The notes: a model not told the origin generated them from the letters alone. Counted from the first letter of the stretch, positions 36,304 through 45,999 are shown. The stretch: DNA of 64,000 nucleotides from a bacterium (GCA_030427705.1 JAUIBR010000021.1:1-64000), one strand, 5' to 3'. A program made the numbers and translations.

Positions 36304-37769
36304 GTCGACGCCTTGGCGACGGCGAAGGCGGCGGTAAGTATGGACTGTTCCAGCCGCGCCAACTGATCGTACGCCGCCCCGCACAGTTCCGCTGACTGGT
36401 CGCTTCGGATTAGAGCATCTGCGATGAGGCGAGCCAGCATCGCCTGTTCGCGATGTGGCGGCACCGGCACGACAACATCACTGAGCAAGGACAAATTGAT
36501 GTTCTTCTGCGCAGTTGCTGGCGCCACACGCTCCAAATGATTTCGAACCGTCCTTATGTAGAACTCTATAAGCTCTCCGAGCAACAGCCCGGTATCCGGT
36601 ATGACTCCAACGACGCTGTCAGGAAAACATGCTCGGATGTCCAAGATCGCAGTGTCGGCGATGTTCGCCGCAATGGTGATGCAGACCGTCCCGACCGGAA
36701 AGAGTCTGCTTTGGGCGAGTCCGAACTCGCTGTAGAACTTCGTCGCCGACTCGATGCGTCCATTCGACCGCGCAACCTCGCCAGTCTGAATGAAAGGGTA
36801 CTTCGAGCCGAAGAGACGCGGGTCGTTGCGCGGTCGGTGCTTCGACTTTCCGCGCGACATTTCACCGCAGTCCTGCAGCCATGCCCAACACCAAGTCTCC
36901 GGCAGCTCCGGAAGGCCGGTTGGGTCGACGGGTTCGGGCTCTTTGCACTTCTTTCCGGCCTTCGCCCGCTCCTTGGCGAGCGCCCTGACGTTGTCCTCGT
37001 CGGTCCACGGCTTTCCGGCCTTGCGGGCCTTCGCCTCGGCCTTGGCTCGGCCATTTTCGGCGGCGTCCTCGATCCAGCGGTCGCGGCGTTCGGTGCGGAT
37101 GCGCTCTAGCAGCACGCTCGCCGGTTCGACATCGGGGTTCTGCTCGCGCCACTCCTTCGTCAGGTCGCCTCGGAAGGCGGCGGCGAGCACGCTCTGGCGG
37201 AATTTTTCGATGAGGTTGGGTATGCTATCGAGCGCGCGATTCGCTCTCTCGATACGAGCGCGTCTGTCTGCGAATGTTGCGACGATTTTTTGTTGGACAC
37301 TAACGGGTGGAACCGGCACCTCAAAATCGAGAATCTTCCCTTTGGTCAGGGCCTGTCTTGTTGCCCCTGACTCAGTGTTGTCAATGAACCTTTGGATTCG
37401 CGGAGATGAAAGGAACAACTCTAGGAACTCAGGGAGCAACTTCTCACGAACTGGCCGGATGATGCATACGTGTTGATTGACGCGCGCTCCATCCATTTCG
37501 GGCGGAGCTGTACAAACCCGCCCAATCGAGGCCCCTGTAATGTTCAAGAGCACATCGGCTTCTTCGACGATCACGTTATCAAGCTTGGAAGCTTGCTCAT
37601 CATCAATAAAGGCAAGACCATCGCGAACAAGTCCTCCGAAGTGGACGTTCTGCGACCGAATCAGTGGAATACCGGAGTCTTTGTACGACTTCGCCCCACC
37701 TCTTGGGGTAGCTCCGGAACCGACCTTTGTTGTGAGGTCAGCAAGTCTGTGCGTCGTCCAACTGGTCAT
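36300..37769 (-). CDS. hsdS: Type I restriction-modification specificity subunit HsdS
   Basis: 489 aa with two target-recognition domains. The first is about 1-200 (WTTHRLADLTTKVGSGATPR, PLIRSQNV). The second starts near 290 (LPELPETWCWAWLQDCGEMS, YPFIQTGEVARS). Between them is a conserved helical spacer (QQKIVATFADRRARIERANR, then FRQSVLAAAFRGDL), with a matching helix at the C-terminus. It determines the bipartite DNA sequence methylated and cut by the HsdRMS complex. It overlaps hsdM by 4 bp. Both recognition domains appear intact. Confidence 0.95.
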   Translation of the reverse strand: MTSWTTHRLADLTTKVGSGATPRGGAKSYKDSGIPLIRSQNVHFGGLVRDGLAFIDDEQASKLDNVIVEEADVLLNITGASIGRVCTAPPEMDGARVNQHVCIIRPVREKLLPEFLELFLSSPRIQRFIDNTESGATRQALTKGKILDFEVPVPPVSVQQKIVATFADRRARIERANRALDSIPNLIEKFRQSVLAAAFRGDLTKEWREQNPDVEPASVLLERIRTERRDRWIEDAAENGRAKAEAKARKAGKPWTDEDNVRALAKERAKAGKKCKEPEPVDPTGLPELPETWCWAWLQDCGEMSRGKSKHRPRNDPRLFGSKYPFIQTGEVARSNGRIESATKFYSEFGLAQSRLFPVGTVCITIAANIADTAILDIRACFPDSVVGVIPDTGLLLGELIEFYIRTVRNHLERVAPATAQKNINLSLLSDVVVPVPPHREQAMLARLIADALIRSDQSAELCGAAYDQLARLEQSILTAAFAVAKAST

Positions 37770-39229
37770 CTTCCACCCAGAAGTTCTTGCAGGACAGCCA
37801 TTTCATCCATCGCAGCCTGCAAATTGCTCATGATTTCGGCCGCAATTTCATCCGGTTCAGGCAGGTCTTCTGCACGTTCTATGTCCTCGTCGTGAATCCA
37901 CGAGATATCCAGGTTGTCGCCGCGTTCTGCGATTTCATCACGGGTGTAGCATCGCCATCGAGTGTGCTCCCGCAGCTCATCGCCGGTCTTATTGGCGTCC
38001 TCTTTATCTAGGCCACGTGCCTCATCACGTTTAGCATTGCCGTTTGCGTCGTCTCCGAAGCACTCGACGAAGTTCGCCATGTGGTCTTCGGTGAAGGGCG
38101 TGCGCTTGCCGAAGCTCGGCATATTGGTTCGCAAGTCGTAGAACCAGACCGCTTTTGTGTTGTCCTTTTCGCTCTTGCCACGGGTGAAGAACAGCACGTT
38201 GGTCTTCACGCCCTGGGCGTAGAAGATGCCGGTCGGTAGTCGCAGAATCGTGTGCAGGTTGCACTTGTCCATCAAATCCTGCCGAATCTGGCGCCCAGTA
38301 TTCTCTTCAAACAACACGTTGTCGGGCAGCACCACAGCGGCACGACCACCGGGTTTGAGCCCTCGATAAATGTGTTGGAGGAAGGCGAGCTGTTTGTTGC
38401 TTGTCTTGAACGTGAAGTCGGAACGTGTTGGCGCGCCGCCACCGGTCTTGGTCCCAAACGGTGGGTTGGTCAGAATGATGTCTGCCTTCGGAATGCCCTC
38501 GCCCAGGGTTGACAACGTATCGCCGAGCAATAGGTCGGCATCGATATCGTGCAGCATGAGGTTCATCAGGGCGAGCCGCTGGGTGTCGGGGACAAGCTCA
38601 ACACCGTGGAAGGCGCGCGAGCGCTGGAAGATTTGGAGCTGCTCCGACAGCTCAAACAGCTCGTCACTGTGGTCCTTCACGTACCGGTCAGCCGCAATCA
38701 GGAAGCCGCCCGTGCCAGCCGCGGGGTCCTGCACCGTCTCGCCAGGTTGCGGCTTCACAAGCTTGACCATCGTGTTGATGAGCGGTCGTGGCGTGAAGTA
38801 CTGGCCCGCCCCACCCTTGGTCTCGGTCGCGTTCTTCTCTAAAAGGCCCTCGTAGAGGTCGCCAAGGCCGTCCTCACGCGCCGAGAACCAATCTAGCTTG
38901 TCTAACTCCGAAACCAGCTTCGAGAGCACAGCAGGCTTCGTAATCGACGTGGACGCGTTGTTGAAGATGGCCTGCACTTTCTTCGACTTCGCGTCGGTCA
39001 GGTCAATGAGCATCCTACGATAGAACTGGAGCTGCTCAACGCCATCCTTCGATTCGAGGTTTGACCAACGATAGCCCTCGGGCAGCTCGTTTTCGATGCC
39101 GGTCTCTTCTGCCATCTTCAGGAACAGAAGGTACGTTAGCTCGGTCACGTATTCGTGGTAGCTAACACCATCGTCGCGCAAAACGTGACACAAGCTCCAG
39201 AGCTTGGCCACGATATCTTGAGTACTCAT
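37766..39229 (-). CDS. hsdM: Type I restriction-modification N6-adenine methyltransferase HsdM
   Basis: 487 aa. An N-terminal HsdM helical domain (1-130) is followed by the methyltransferase core, with SAM motif I DPAAGTGGF (168-176) and catalytic motif NPPF (255-258). YFTPRPL (144-150) is the usual lead-in. It methylates adenine at the site chosen by HsdS, protecting host DNA. It follows the HNH gene by 5 bp and overlaps hsdS by 4 bp. Confidence 0.97.
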   Translation of the reverse strand: MSTQDIVAKLWSLCHVLRDDGVSYHEYVTELTYLLFLKMAEETGIENELPEGYRWSNLESKDGVEQLQFYRRMLIDLTDAKSKKVQAIFNNASTSITKPAVLSKLVSELDKLDWFSAREDGLGDLYEGLLEKNATETKGGAGQYFTPRPLINTMVKLVKPQPGETVQDPAAGTGGFLIAADRYVKDHSDELFELSEQLQIFQRSRAFHGVELVPDTQRLALMNLMLHDIDADLLLGDTLSTLGEGIPKADIILTNPPFGTKTGGGAPTRSDFTFKTSNKQLAFLQHIYRGLKPGGRAAVVLPDNVLFEENTGRQIRQDLMDKCNLHTILRLPTGIFYAQGVKTNVLFFTRGKSEKDNTKAVWFYDLRTNMPSFGKRTPFTEDHMANFVECFGDDANGNAKRDEARGLDKEDANKTGDELREHTRWRCYTRDEIAERGDNLDISWIHDEDIERAEDLPEPDEIAAEIMSNLQAAMDEMAVLQELLGGR

Positions 39230-39234
39230 ATTAC

Positions 39235-40800
39235 CTACTCGTTCAGAATATTGGTTGCGTTCGCAGCCAAAGGTTCGAGCGCGGCCAACACCACCTGTGC
39301 GATCAAACGGAAGTTGGCAAGCCCAAACACTTCTTCGCCGACCCTGATATTTCCGGCGATTGCCCCGGATTCCGCCGATGATAGACGGCCACGCTCCAAG
39401 GCACGAGACACGATCGATATCACGTCAGAGTTTGAGAACCAGATGCCGCCCACGCAAAGGTTCTTCTCTTCAAGGAATTCCTCAAGGTTCAAAGGCACTA
39501 GATTCTCTTTGTTCTCATTCGGACTTTGCCAAGAGAACACGAGCCCCTCCATTAAGTGAGCGGGCATGGAAACTGATTTGCTGCACATGAATTCCAGAGG
39601 CGTACTGTAATCGTTTTGCGACAAGATCTCGCGAACGGCCAGTACGTTAGGCTCCCCATCGACCAGAAGATTCCGTACACGCGAAGCCAGAAACTCCTTG
39701 GACTCCACCGAATCGCTCCATTCTTCCAGTGCCGCCTGCATTTTTGAGAACTCTCTAACAAAAAGTCTGAGAGTCTCATTTGCGTCACCTGCAATCCGCT
39801 CAAAGTGCGCCAATGATTGTTCAGCAACGGTGGCCAATTCCTCATCTGAGACAGCTATGATCAAAACGTTGATGTGCGATAGCTGATTTCCCTCCCAGAC
39901 TCCGTGCCGTTCGAGGTTCAATCCAGGTCTGTTGTCAACAATGTACCCTCTTCGCATGTTCTCCGCAGACAGTTTGCCGTCCAAATCAATCCCGAGAAGT
40001 CCTCGAGGCGGCAAAGTTGATAACGCGGATGGGAGTTGGATCGTCGCCTCTTCTTTCCCATTCACCCAAAGCGAAATCTCCGAATCCAACCATCGGACAG
40101 CGCAGAACAGCGTCATCTCGACCCCAAACGAACTTGTTTCGTCTTCAAAACGGTCGCCGTTTCGATCGAAGACCCGGAGTCGCAATCGCGCTGAGTTGGT
40201 CAACGAAACGCTAACTCGATCACTCCAAATCCCCCCGGGCAAATCCAAAAGCATCAGGTCCACCGCCTGCACGCCTGTTCGCCAAACGAAACTCACGGTT
40301 CCCTCGTTCGGCGACAAACCTGAGGTTGGAAAGGTGGCCCCAAAACCCTCCAAGGTCTGGAATGCGCGGTCTCGAAACTCTAGTGAGGCATCGACAAACC
40401 GTTCCCGCATTCCTTTGAGTTCATTTCGCAGAACAGATTCGACCTCATGTGAGGCCTTTCCTAATGACGCCAATGCGCGCTGCTCAGAGTCTTGCTTCCA
40501 CGCTGTTAGCAGCGAAGCGGGAAATCGGTGTTCATCAACATCTACTATTCGAGAGCATGTCTGACACAACCATATCCCATTATCGAAACTGCGGCGCTGT
40601 TCAGGTGTCAAGGACTCGTCGTATCGCGGTCCGCCCTCGGATGCAGCCGTGATATGGGCAGCGACACCGACAGAAGCAGTGCCTTGATTCGATGAGTTTG
40701 GCCCGCGTGTGAGCGCCAGACAGTCAGGCTTAGAGCATCGAGACCCAACGCGTTGCTCTAGTTTCCGCTTCACTTTCGCACTGAAATCATCCCGCGCCAC
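39235..40800 (-). CDS. HNH-type nuclease with jelly-roll domain, inserted between hsdR and hsdM
   Basis: 521 aa from the GTG at 40800, which has AAGGAGAA just upstream; an ATG at 40854 lies further inside hsdR. The N-terminal ~110 residues form a zinc-type HNH domain: CSKPDC (Cys22, Cys27), GVAAHITAAS (His49), the GGPRYD loop, NGIWLCQTC (Asn74, Cys79, Cys82). Residues about 160-300 look like a LamG/concanavalin-type beta sandwich (VSFVWRTGVQAVDLML, EISLWVNGKEEATIQL). The rest is alpha/beta with no clear match. Such HNH modules serve as DNA-cutting effectors in several anti-phage proteins. It overlaps hsdR by 14 bp. Codon use looks more AT-rich than its neighbours, suggesting later acquisition. 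Confidence 0.82.
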   Translation of the reverse strand: MARDDFSAKVKRKLEQRVGSRCSKPDCLALTRGPNSSNQGTASVGVAAHITAASEGGPRYDESLTPEQRRSFDNGIWLCQTCSRIVDVDEHRFPASLLTAWKQDSEQRALASLGKASHEVESVLRNELKGMRERFVDASLEFRDRAFQTLEGFGATFPTSGLSPNEGTVSFVWRTGVQAVDLMLLDLPGGIWSDRVSVSLTNSARLRLRVFDRNGDRFEDETSSFGVEMTLFCAVRWLDSEISLWVNGKEEATIQLPSALSTLPPRGLLGIDLDGKLSAENMRRGYIVDNRPGLNLERHGVWEGNQLSHINVLIIAVSDEELATVAEQSLAHFERIAGDANETLRLFVREFSKMQAALEEWSDSVESKEFLASRVRNLLVDGEPNVLAVREILSQNDYSTPLEFMCSKSVSMPAHLMEGLVFSWQSPNENKENLVPLNLEEFLEEKNLCVGGIWFSNSDVISIVSRALERGRLSSAESGAIAGNIRVGEEVFGLANFRLIAQVVLAALEPLAANATNILNE

Positions 40801-43800
40801 TCGATTCTCCTTCGAGTTGCCAAAGTTGTTCGCGGAAATCGAGAAGAAGGGCATCGAGTTGACCACCAAAGACTTTGTTCAGATGCTTGAACCCGCCTTT
40901 GTTCTTGAACGCCCCACGGTCAAGGGCGTCATGGTCGACGACAACCTCCTCTTTCAGCTGCTTCGCGATTCGCTCCAACCACTTCTTCTGGGCGGCAGTC
41001 CACTCGCGGTCGGCAAGCAATCGCTTCATCGCTTCGTCCACCCGTTGGTCGTAAGGAATCAGCGGGTCGCCCAGGGCTTGTTGGCGCACGAACCCGATGA
41101 TGGTCGCCGCGATGTCCTCGTTCTTCAGAATTTTGTGGGCGGCTCGCAGATACGCTTCCGTGTACCCCTCGGCATCGAGCACGCGCATCAGCTCCTTCAG
41201 GTCCTTCCGTGTCAGGTCGCGGGGTCGCTGCGTCACGATTTTCAACGCTGCAATCTTGTTTACGTTGGCCTCGATATAGGCGGCGAACGCCTTCAGATAC
41301 TCGTCGGGTTCCATGCCCTCAGGAAAGCCGGTCGACACGTCTACGACAACATCGGAATGTTGGTCCAGCACCGCAGTCCGCCCTGCGCCACGCAGGTCGC
41401 GCAGGAAGCTCACCATCTCGGGCTTTTCGCGGAAGTACGCTTCGACGAAATCAGGGCCTTGCTCAACGAACTCGTCGACCAGGGCATCGAATGACCTTCC
41501 GGTCTCGGCCTCGAACTCCAACAGACCTTCTTCATCAAGGTGCTGTTTGCGACGCCGCAGTTTCACGGCGAGCTGCTCGACGACGAGTTTGCGAGCTTCC
41601 TCGTTGTCCTTCAGCTCTTCTTTGAACAGCTCCTTCACCAACTGGTCGAAGCTCACGGACACGGACTGCACAACCGGCTTCATCGCGCTGACGGGTTCAA
41701 GCGCCTCGTATAGCTGTACGGCGTCATAAACCTTGAACGACTCCTTACCAATATCGGGGCAAAGTCGGGTCGCGCGGCCCAGCATCTGCTCGTAAAGAAT
41801 CCGGCTGCGAGTACGGCGCAGGAACACCAAATTCGTGATCTGCGGGACATCAATGCCAGTGGTCAGCAAGTCGACCGTCACACCGACGCTCGGGAACATT
41901 TCGTTCTTGAATCGCCGAATCATCTGCGCGGGTTTGTCGGTCGCACCCGTAATCTTCTGAACCACTTCGTCGGGGCACTCCCAGGCCTTTCGCAGCTCGG
42001 CCACAACCTGGTCTGCGTGGTCATCACGAACGCAGAAAATCAGCGTCTTGCCTTCCAGATATGGGTCGATGTGCTGGGCCAATTCCTCGCAGATAACCTT
42101 GTTGAAGTTTGGGTTCACGACCGACTTGTTAAAGTGGTCGATCTCGAACTCGAGCTCGTCCGGCATCAGCTCTAGCTGGGTCTTGCCGGTCTTGTAGTCG
42201 TAGATCGTCGCTTCATCGCCAGGCGAATACTTGATGCCCTCCAGCGCGAGCTTGGTCGCGATGCGAGTCGGAGGCTCGTGGTCCACCAGATACCCATCGA
42301 TCACGGCCTCCCGGTACCCATACGTGTACACGGGTTTGCCAAAAATCTCGGACGTGTGAATCGCTGGCGTCGCGGTCAGCGCTATCTTCACCGCATCAAA
42401 GTGGTCGATGACTCGCCGATACTTCGAGATGTAGTCCGCCTCGTCACGGAACGACATCTCGACATCGCTCATCTCGCGGTCAAGGTTGTACCCGCGATGG
42501 GCCTCATCGACGATGATGCAGTCGTAGGTATCGACCGATGGTGGCTCCTTGTCGGGGGAGGTGTAGAGCAAAGACTGCACCATGCCTTGCACAGTGCGGA
42601 TGTGGAGCTTGGTGTCATCATCGACCTCGATATCTTCAAGGCCTTTGACGCCGTAAATCTCGGCGAACGTCTTCAGGTCCTCCAAGCGCACGTCGTTGAA
42701 CGCACCCGCTGCCTGGTCTCCAAGCGAAGAACGGTCCACCAGAAAGAGGATGCGACGAAATCGCCTAGCCTTCACAAGTCGATACACAAGCCCAAGCGCT
42801 GTTCGCGTCTTGCCCGTCCCGGTCGCCATGGCCAGTAACGCCCGGCGCTGGTCTTTCTCCAGAGCAGCTTCGACGGCTTGAATCGCCTCAACCTGGTAGT
42901 GGCGAAGCTGCAGGTAGTCGAACGGCTCCGCCTTCAACGACGCGTGAGCCTCGCCAAAATCCTGTGCGAGCAGGTCTTTGAGACCCGCTGGCGAATACCA
43001 GCCATCCAGAGCGCGGGACGTGCTCGCGATTCGCAGGTCACGGAACCAAACACCGGACTTCGTCTCCAGCTGACGCAGATACGGTCGGCCGTTCGTCGCG
43101 AAAACAAACGGAATCCGATACCCTTCGTCAGACCATGGCCCACCGGGCTCAACGTGGTCGTCGTCGAACTGGAAGTCGCGGCTGTACCGAAATGACTGCG
43201 TGAGCACTCCTGGCACATCGACGCTAAGCTTCTTCGCTTCCACAATCGCAACGGGCTGCAAGCCGATAAACAGCACATAGTCAGCGGGCCCGTGTTTTGT
43301 GGGCCACTCCGCGATTGCCTTGTTCACGTGCTTTTCGGGACGGTGCCCGTGGCCGTGACGAATCGAATCGCTGTCCACGACCCAACCCACAGCGCGCAGC
43401 TGTTCGTCGATAATCCGGCGCGTGTCCTTTTCGTCGTACTCGGTCGCCTGAGTGGCCGTCTGCGCAATCTCGATCTGTTCTGCGACTTCGGCACCGGACA
43501 TGGCCTCGGCAGCGGCAGAAGCTTGCTGAAGCTTCTCTTGGAGTTCCTGTGCGTGCAGCGCTTCTTCTTCGGCCAGCGACTGCCAGGTTGCAGCGTCTTC
43601 GCGAAATGCGGCGAGCTGGTCGAGCAACTGCTGAAGCTCCTCTTGTTGGGCTTGCTTGGCCTGCTCCGCCTCCAAAAGCATCTGCTCCTTGGCATCGAGC
43701 ATCGCCTTGTACTCGTCGAGTTCCTTCACGATTTCCGACGCGGCGTCCTCCGGCTGCTTGGGCGGGATGAACGGCATCGGCTTGAACTTCGGATGCTTGA

Positions 43801-44155
43801 ATGTGCGGTGGAACCAGATAGCGACAAGCCGAGTCATCTTCATCTGGTGCAGCGCCTCGGACGGCGTCGCATTGTGGTCATGCACAGCTTCGTTGCCGGC
43901 CTTGCGGATGCCATGCCAGCGGTCAGCTAGCTCCTTGTCGATGCGTCCCGAGTACTGCAGGTCCTGAAGCGCTTCCGCAAACGACACCTCGCCACCGGTG
44001 TTCGCCGACGCGATGAGGGCCATCCGCTCGGCCAGCAGCCGTAGTTTGAAGAGACAGGTATTCGCATCCAGCGGAAAGAAGCGTTCAGCCTCTTCGCCAA
44101 GCGACGACAACTTCTCGTCATGCTTCGCCAGAAATGTGAAGTTCGACAGTGTCAC
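40787..44155 (-). CDS. hsdR: Type I restriction endonuclease subunit HsdR
   Basis: 1122 aa. DUF4145-like N-terminus (1-120), a long Glu/Gln/Ala coiled coil (140-230), nuclease core with Asp292 and EAK (306-308) of the PD-(D/E)XK type, then the translocase: TGTGKT (445-450), DEAH (550-553), LTATPAI, and motif VI YEQMLGRATRL. The C-terminus is the helical HsdM-binding part. It cuts unmethylated DNA after ATP-driven translocation. It is the first gene of the minus-strand defence operon and diverges from abiEi across 214 bp. All key residues are present. Confidence 0.96.
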   Translation of the reverse strand: MTLSNFTFLAKHDEKLSSLGEEAERFFPLDANTCLFKLRLLAERMALIASANTGGEVSFAEALQDLQYSGRIDKELADRWHGIRKAGNEAVHDHNATPSEALHQMKMTRLVAIWFHRTFKHPKFKPMPFIPPKQPEDAASEIVKELDEYKAMLDAKEQMLLEAEQAKQAQQEELQQLLDQLAAFREDAATWQSLAEEEALHAQELQEKLQQASAAAEAMSGAEVAEQIEIAQTATQATEYDEKDTRRIIDEQLRAVGWVVDSDSIRHGHGHRPEKHVNKAIAEWPTKHGPADYVLFIGLQPVAIVEAKKLSVDVPGVLTQSFRYSRDFQFDDDHVEPGGPWSDEGYRIPFVFATNGRPYLRQLETKSGVWFRDLRIASTSRALDGWYSPAGLKDLLAQDFGEAHASLKAEPFDYLQLRHYQVEAIQAVEAALEKDQRRALLAMATGTGKTRTALGLVYRLVKARRFRRILFLVDRSSLGDQAAGAFNDVRLEDLKTFAEIYGVKGLEDIEVDDDTKLHIRTVQGMVQSLLYTSPDKEPPSVDTYDCIIVDEAHRGYNLDREMSDVEMSFRDEADYISKYRRVIDHFDAVKIALTATPAIHTSEIFGKPVYTYGYREAVIDGYLVDHEPPTRIATKLALEGIKYSPGDEATIYDYKTGKTQLELMPDELEFEIDHFNKSVVNPNFNKVICEELAQHIDPYLEGKTLIFCVRDDHADQVVAELRKAWECPDEVVQKITGATDKPAQMIRRFKNEMFPSVGVTVDLLTTGIDVPQITNLVFLRRTRSRILYEQMLGRATRLCPDIGKESFKVYDAVQLYEALEPVSAMKPVVQSVSVSFDQLVKELFKEELKDNEEARKLVVEQLAVKLRRRKQHLDEEGLLEFEAETGRSFDALVDEFVEQGPDFVEAYFREKPEMVSFLRDLRGAGRTAVLDQHSDVVVDVSTGFPEGMEPDEYLKAFAAYIEANVNKIAALKIVTQRPRDLTRKDLKELMRVLDAEGYTEAYLRAAHKILKNEDIAATIIGFVRQQALGDPLIPYDQRVDEAMKRLLADREWTAAQKKWLERIAKQLKEEVVVDHDALDRGAFKNKGGFKHLNKVFGGQLDALLLDFREQLWQLEGESSGAG

Positions 44156-44299
44156 CCGAGTCCCTCGACTGAACGGAATACACCTTCGAGGATCGGGGAT
44201 TCGGGCGGGTTGTCAATGCGAACCGGCAGCGACTGGCGCCCGCGGCACGAAACGTGTCGAACGGGTCACCGCAGCGTTGGCTTTATTTTTTGCTAAATT

Positions 44300-44359
44300 G
44301 AATTACAACAAGTAAAGTAATTCTTGATAATTTGCGAAATAAAAACGCAAAAAGTAAAG
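44300..44359. promoter_or_regulatory. Candidate AbiEi operator and promoter region
   Basis: An AT-rich stretch in the hsdR-abiEi divergent gap. GAATTAC (44300-44306) and GTAATTC (44317-44323) form a perfect 7-bp inverted repeat, and AAGTAAAG occurs twice (44310-44317 and 44352-44359), ending 10 bp before the abiEi start. AbiEi antitoxins are known to repress their own promoter through repeats of this kind. Confidence 0.5.
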
Positions 44360-44369
44360 CGACCGTTCA

Positions 44370-44918
44370 ATGAGTGAATTTAGCAAAATAGTAGAAATCG
44401 CGAAGAGCCAGAAGGGATTCGTCGCTACGTATCAGGTGCCGGAGGTCAGTCCGCAACTATTCGCGCATCACGAGTCAGCCGGAAACCTAGAACGCGTTGC
44501 GCGGGGTATCTATCGTGTAGAGATGATGCCCACCGAAGAGGACGAAGAGTTCGTCATCGCATATCTCTGGTCGCGCGAGGTCGCTGTGATCAGTCACGAG
44601 AGCGCGCTGTCGGTTCATCAGATGTCGGATGTTCTTCCACGTAAGACACACATAACGCTCCCGCTCGAAGAAAAGCCGATACGACGCCAGACTCCAGATT
44701 GGATCACTGTGCACTTCGGCAAGGTTCCAGGCGATGACCGGGAGTGGTTCGGCGCGGTTCCTGTGACAACCCCCGAACGGACCCTGATCGATGTCGCAGC
44801 TGATGCGATCGATCCCAACCTCTTCGATCAGGCCCTCGATCAGGCCAAGGCCCGTGGCCTTGTTCAAGACGATTTCGAGCGGCGGCTGATCCGCGAACTG
44901 ATCATGCGGCGGAGATGA
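44370..44918 (+). CDS. abiEi: AbiEi-type antitoxin and autorepressor
   Basis: 182 aa. The N-terminal winged helix (EIAKSQKGFVATYQVPEVSP, LERVARGIYRVEM) is followed by the AbiEi C-terminal domain (AVISHESALSVHQMSDVLP, VPVTTPERTLIDVAAD). It neutralises the AbiEii nucleotidyltransferase toxin encoded 1 bp downstream and represses the pair. This is a type IV toxin-antitoxin system linked to phage abortive infection. It diverges from hsdR within the defence island. Confidence 0.93.
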   Translation: MSEFSKIVEIAKSQKGFVATYQVPEVSPQLFAHHESAGNLERVARGIYRVEMMPTEEDEEFVIAYLWSREVAVISHESALSVHQMSDVLPRKTHITLPLEEKPIRRQTPDWITVHFGKVPGDDREWFGAVPVTTPERTLIDVAADAIDPNLFDQALDQAKARGLVQDDFERRLIRELIMRRR

Positions 44919-44919
44919 A

Positions 44920-45828
44920 ATGAAAACGTACCAGAACCCGATCGCGTTCAAGCAAGCTCTAACAAACCGCGCTAAGACGCGAGCCAAAGAGCGTGGCATG
45001 CTGTTCAACCGATATCTGCAACTCTTGCTCTTCGACCGCTTTCTGGCTCGGGTTTATGAGGCATGCGGTGATGCCGTGATCCTGAAGGGAGGCTACGCAT
45101 TGGAGTTGCGGTTGGAACAAGCTCGAACAACCAAAGACATCGATATGCGGGGAACCGGCGATATTGAGGAGCTGATCGATCGTATCGCTCAAGGAGCTGG
45201 TGAAGAAGGATCTGACTTCCTGACGTTCGTAATAGGGACTGACGAAGACCTTAAGGAAATGGTCGGCGACCAAATCGTCTACGAAGGACGCAGAATCCGC
45301 ATCCAGGCGCGCCTTGCAGGCAAAGACTTCGGAGGTCCGTTTGGGCTAGACCTCTCGATGGCGGACGCGTTGACCTTACCGCCAGACACTTTGGCAGGTG
45401 ATGACCTCTTCGAGTTCGTGGGTATTGAACCACTGCAGCACCGTGTTTACCCGAAGGCAGCCCATGTAGCCGAGAAGCTCCACGCGATCTCACAGGAGTT
45501 CGAGGACGACCGCGTCAATAGTCGCGCGAAAGACCTGGTGGATGTGGGTTTGCTCTGTTCCAACTTCGACTTCAACGCAATTGAGTTGGTCGACTCGATC
45601 GATGCCACTTTCGCGCTTAGAGACACTCACGCCATTCCGCCCGAGTTGCCGGAACCACCACCCGGGTGGGACATTCTATACGATAAGATTCGCCGTGACG
45701 ACGAACTCCCCTGGGAGAACGTCAATGAACTTCATGTGTTTGTCGCGAGCTTTCTCAACCCCGTGTTGGCAGTCGCTGGACAGTGGCGATGCAAGGACGG
45801 CCAATGGGTGCAAAAGACGACTGATTAA
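44920..45828 (+). CDS. abiEii: AbiEii-type nucleotidyltransferase toxin
   Basis: 302 aa. The nucleotidyltransferase core has LKGGYALELRL followed by TKDIDMRG (the metal-binding D-X-D, about residues 67-72), as in AbiEii/MenT toxins, which modify tRNA with nucleotides and stop translation. A conserved helical half follows (YPKAAHVAEKLHAI, RAKDLVDVGLL). It starts 1 bp after abiEi. Motifs look intact, so it should be active without its antitoxin. Confidence 0.93.
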   Translation: MKTYQNPIAFKQALTNRAKTRAKERGMLFNRYLQLLLFDRFLARVYEACGDAVILKGGYALELRLEQARTTKDIDMRGTGDIEELIDRIAQGAGEEGSDFLTFVIGTDEDLKEMVGDQIVYEGRRIRIQARLAGKDFGGPFGLDLSMADALTLPPDTLAGDDLFEFVGIEPLQHRVYPKAAHVAEKLHAISQEFEDDRVNSRAKDLVDVGLLCSNFDFNAIELVDSIDATFALRDTHAIPPELPEPPPGWDILYDKIRRDDELPWENVNELHVFVASFLNPVLAVAGQWRCKDGQWVQKTTD

Positions 45829-45999
45829 GTATGCCGAAAATCGGCAGGGTTTATTCATCCACCGAGTTTATGCACCCGCCACGAATCTGTCTGGTAGCAT
45901 CCTCGAACCTCATTTTTGAGCGAACCCTCGTTAACAAAGGCTTGCAGGTATTTCTGGATTCGGTCGGTTCCCCACTCGACAGGCGAGTTGGAGAAACCA

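Noticed and set aside
36202-36384. 60-codon version of the small ORF after hsdS
   Set aside because: Its first 27 codons overlap hsdS in another frame; only the ATGA-coupled 33-codon form is plausible.
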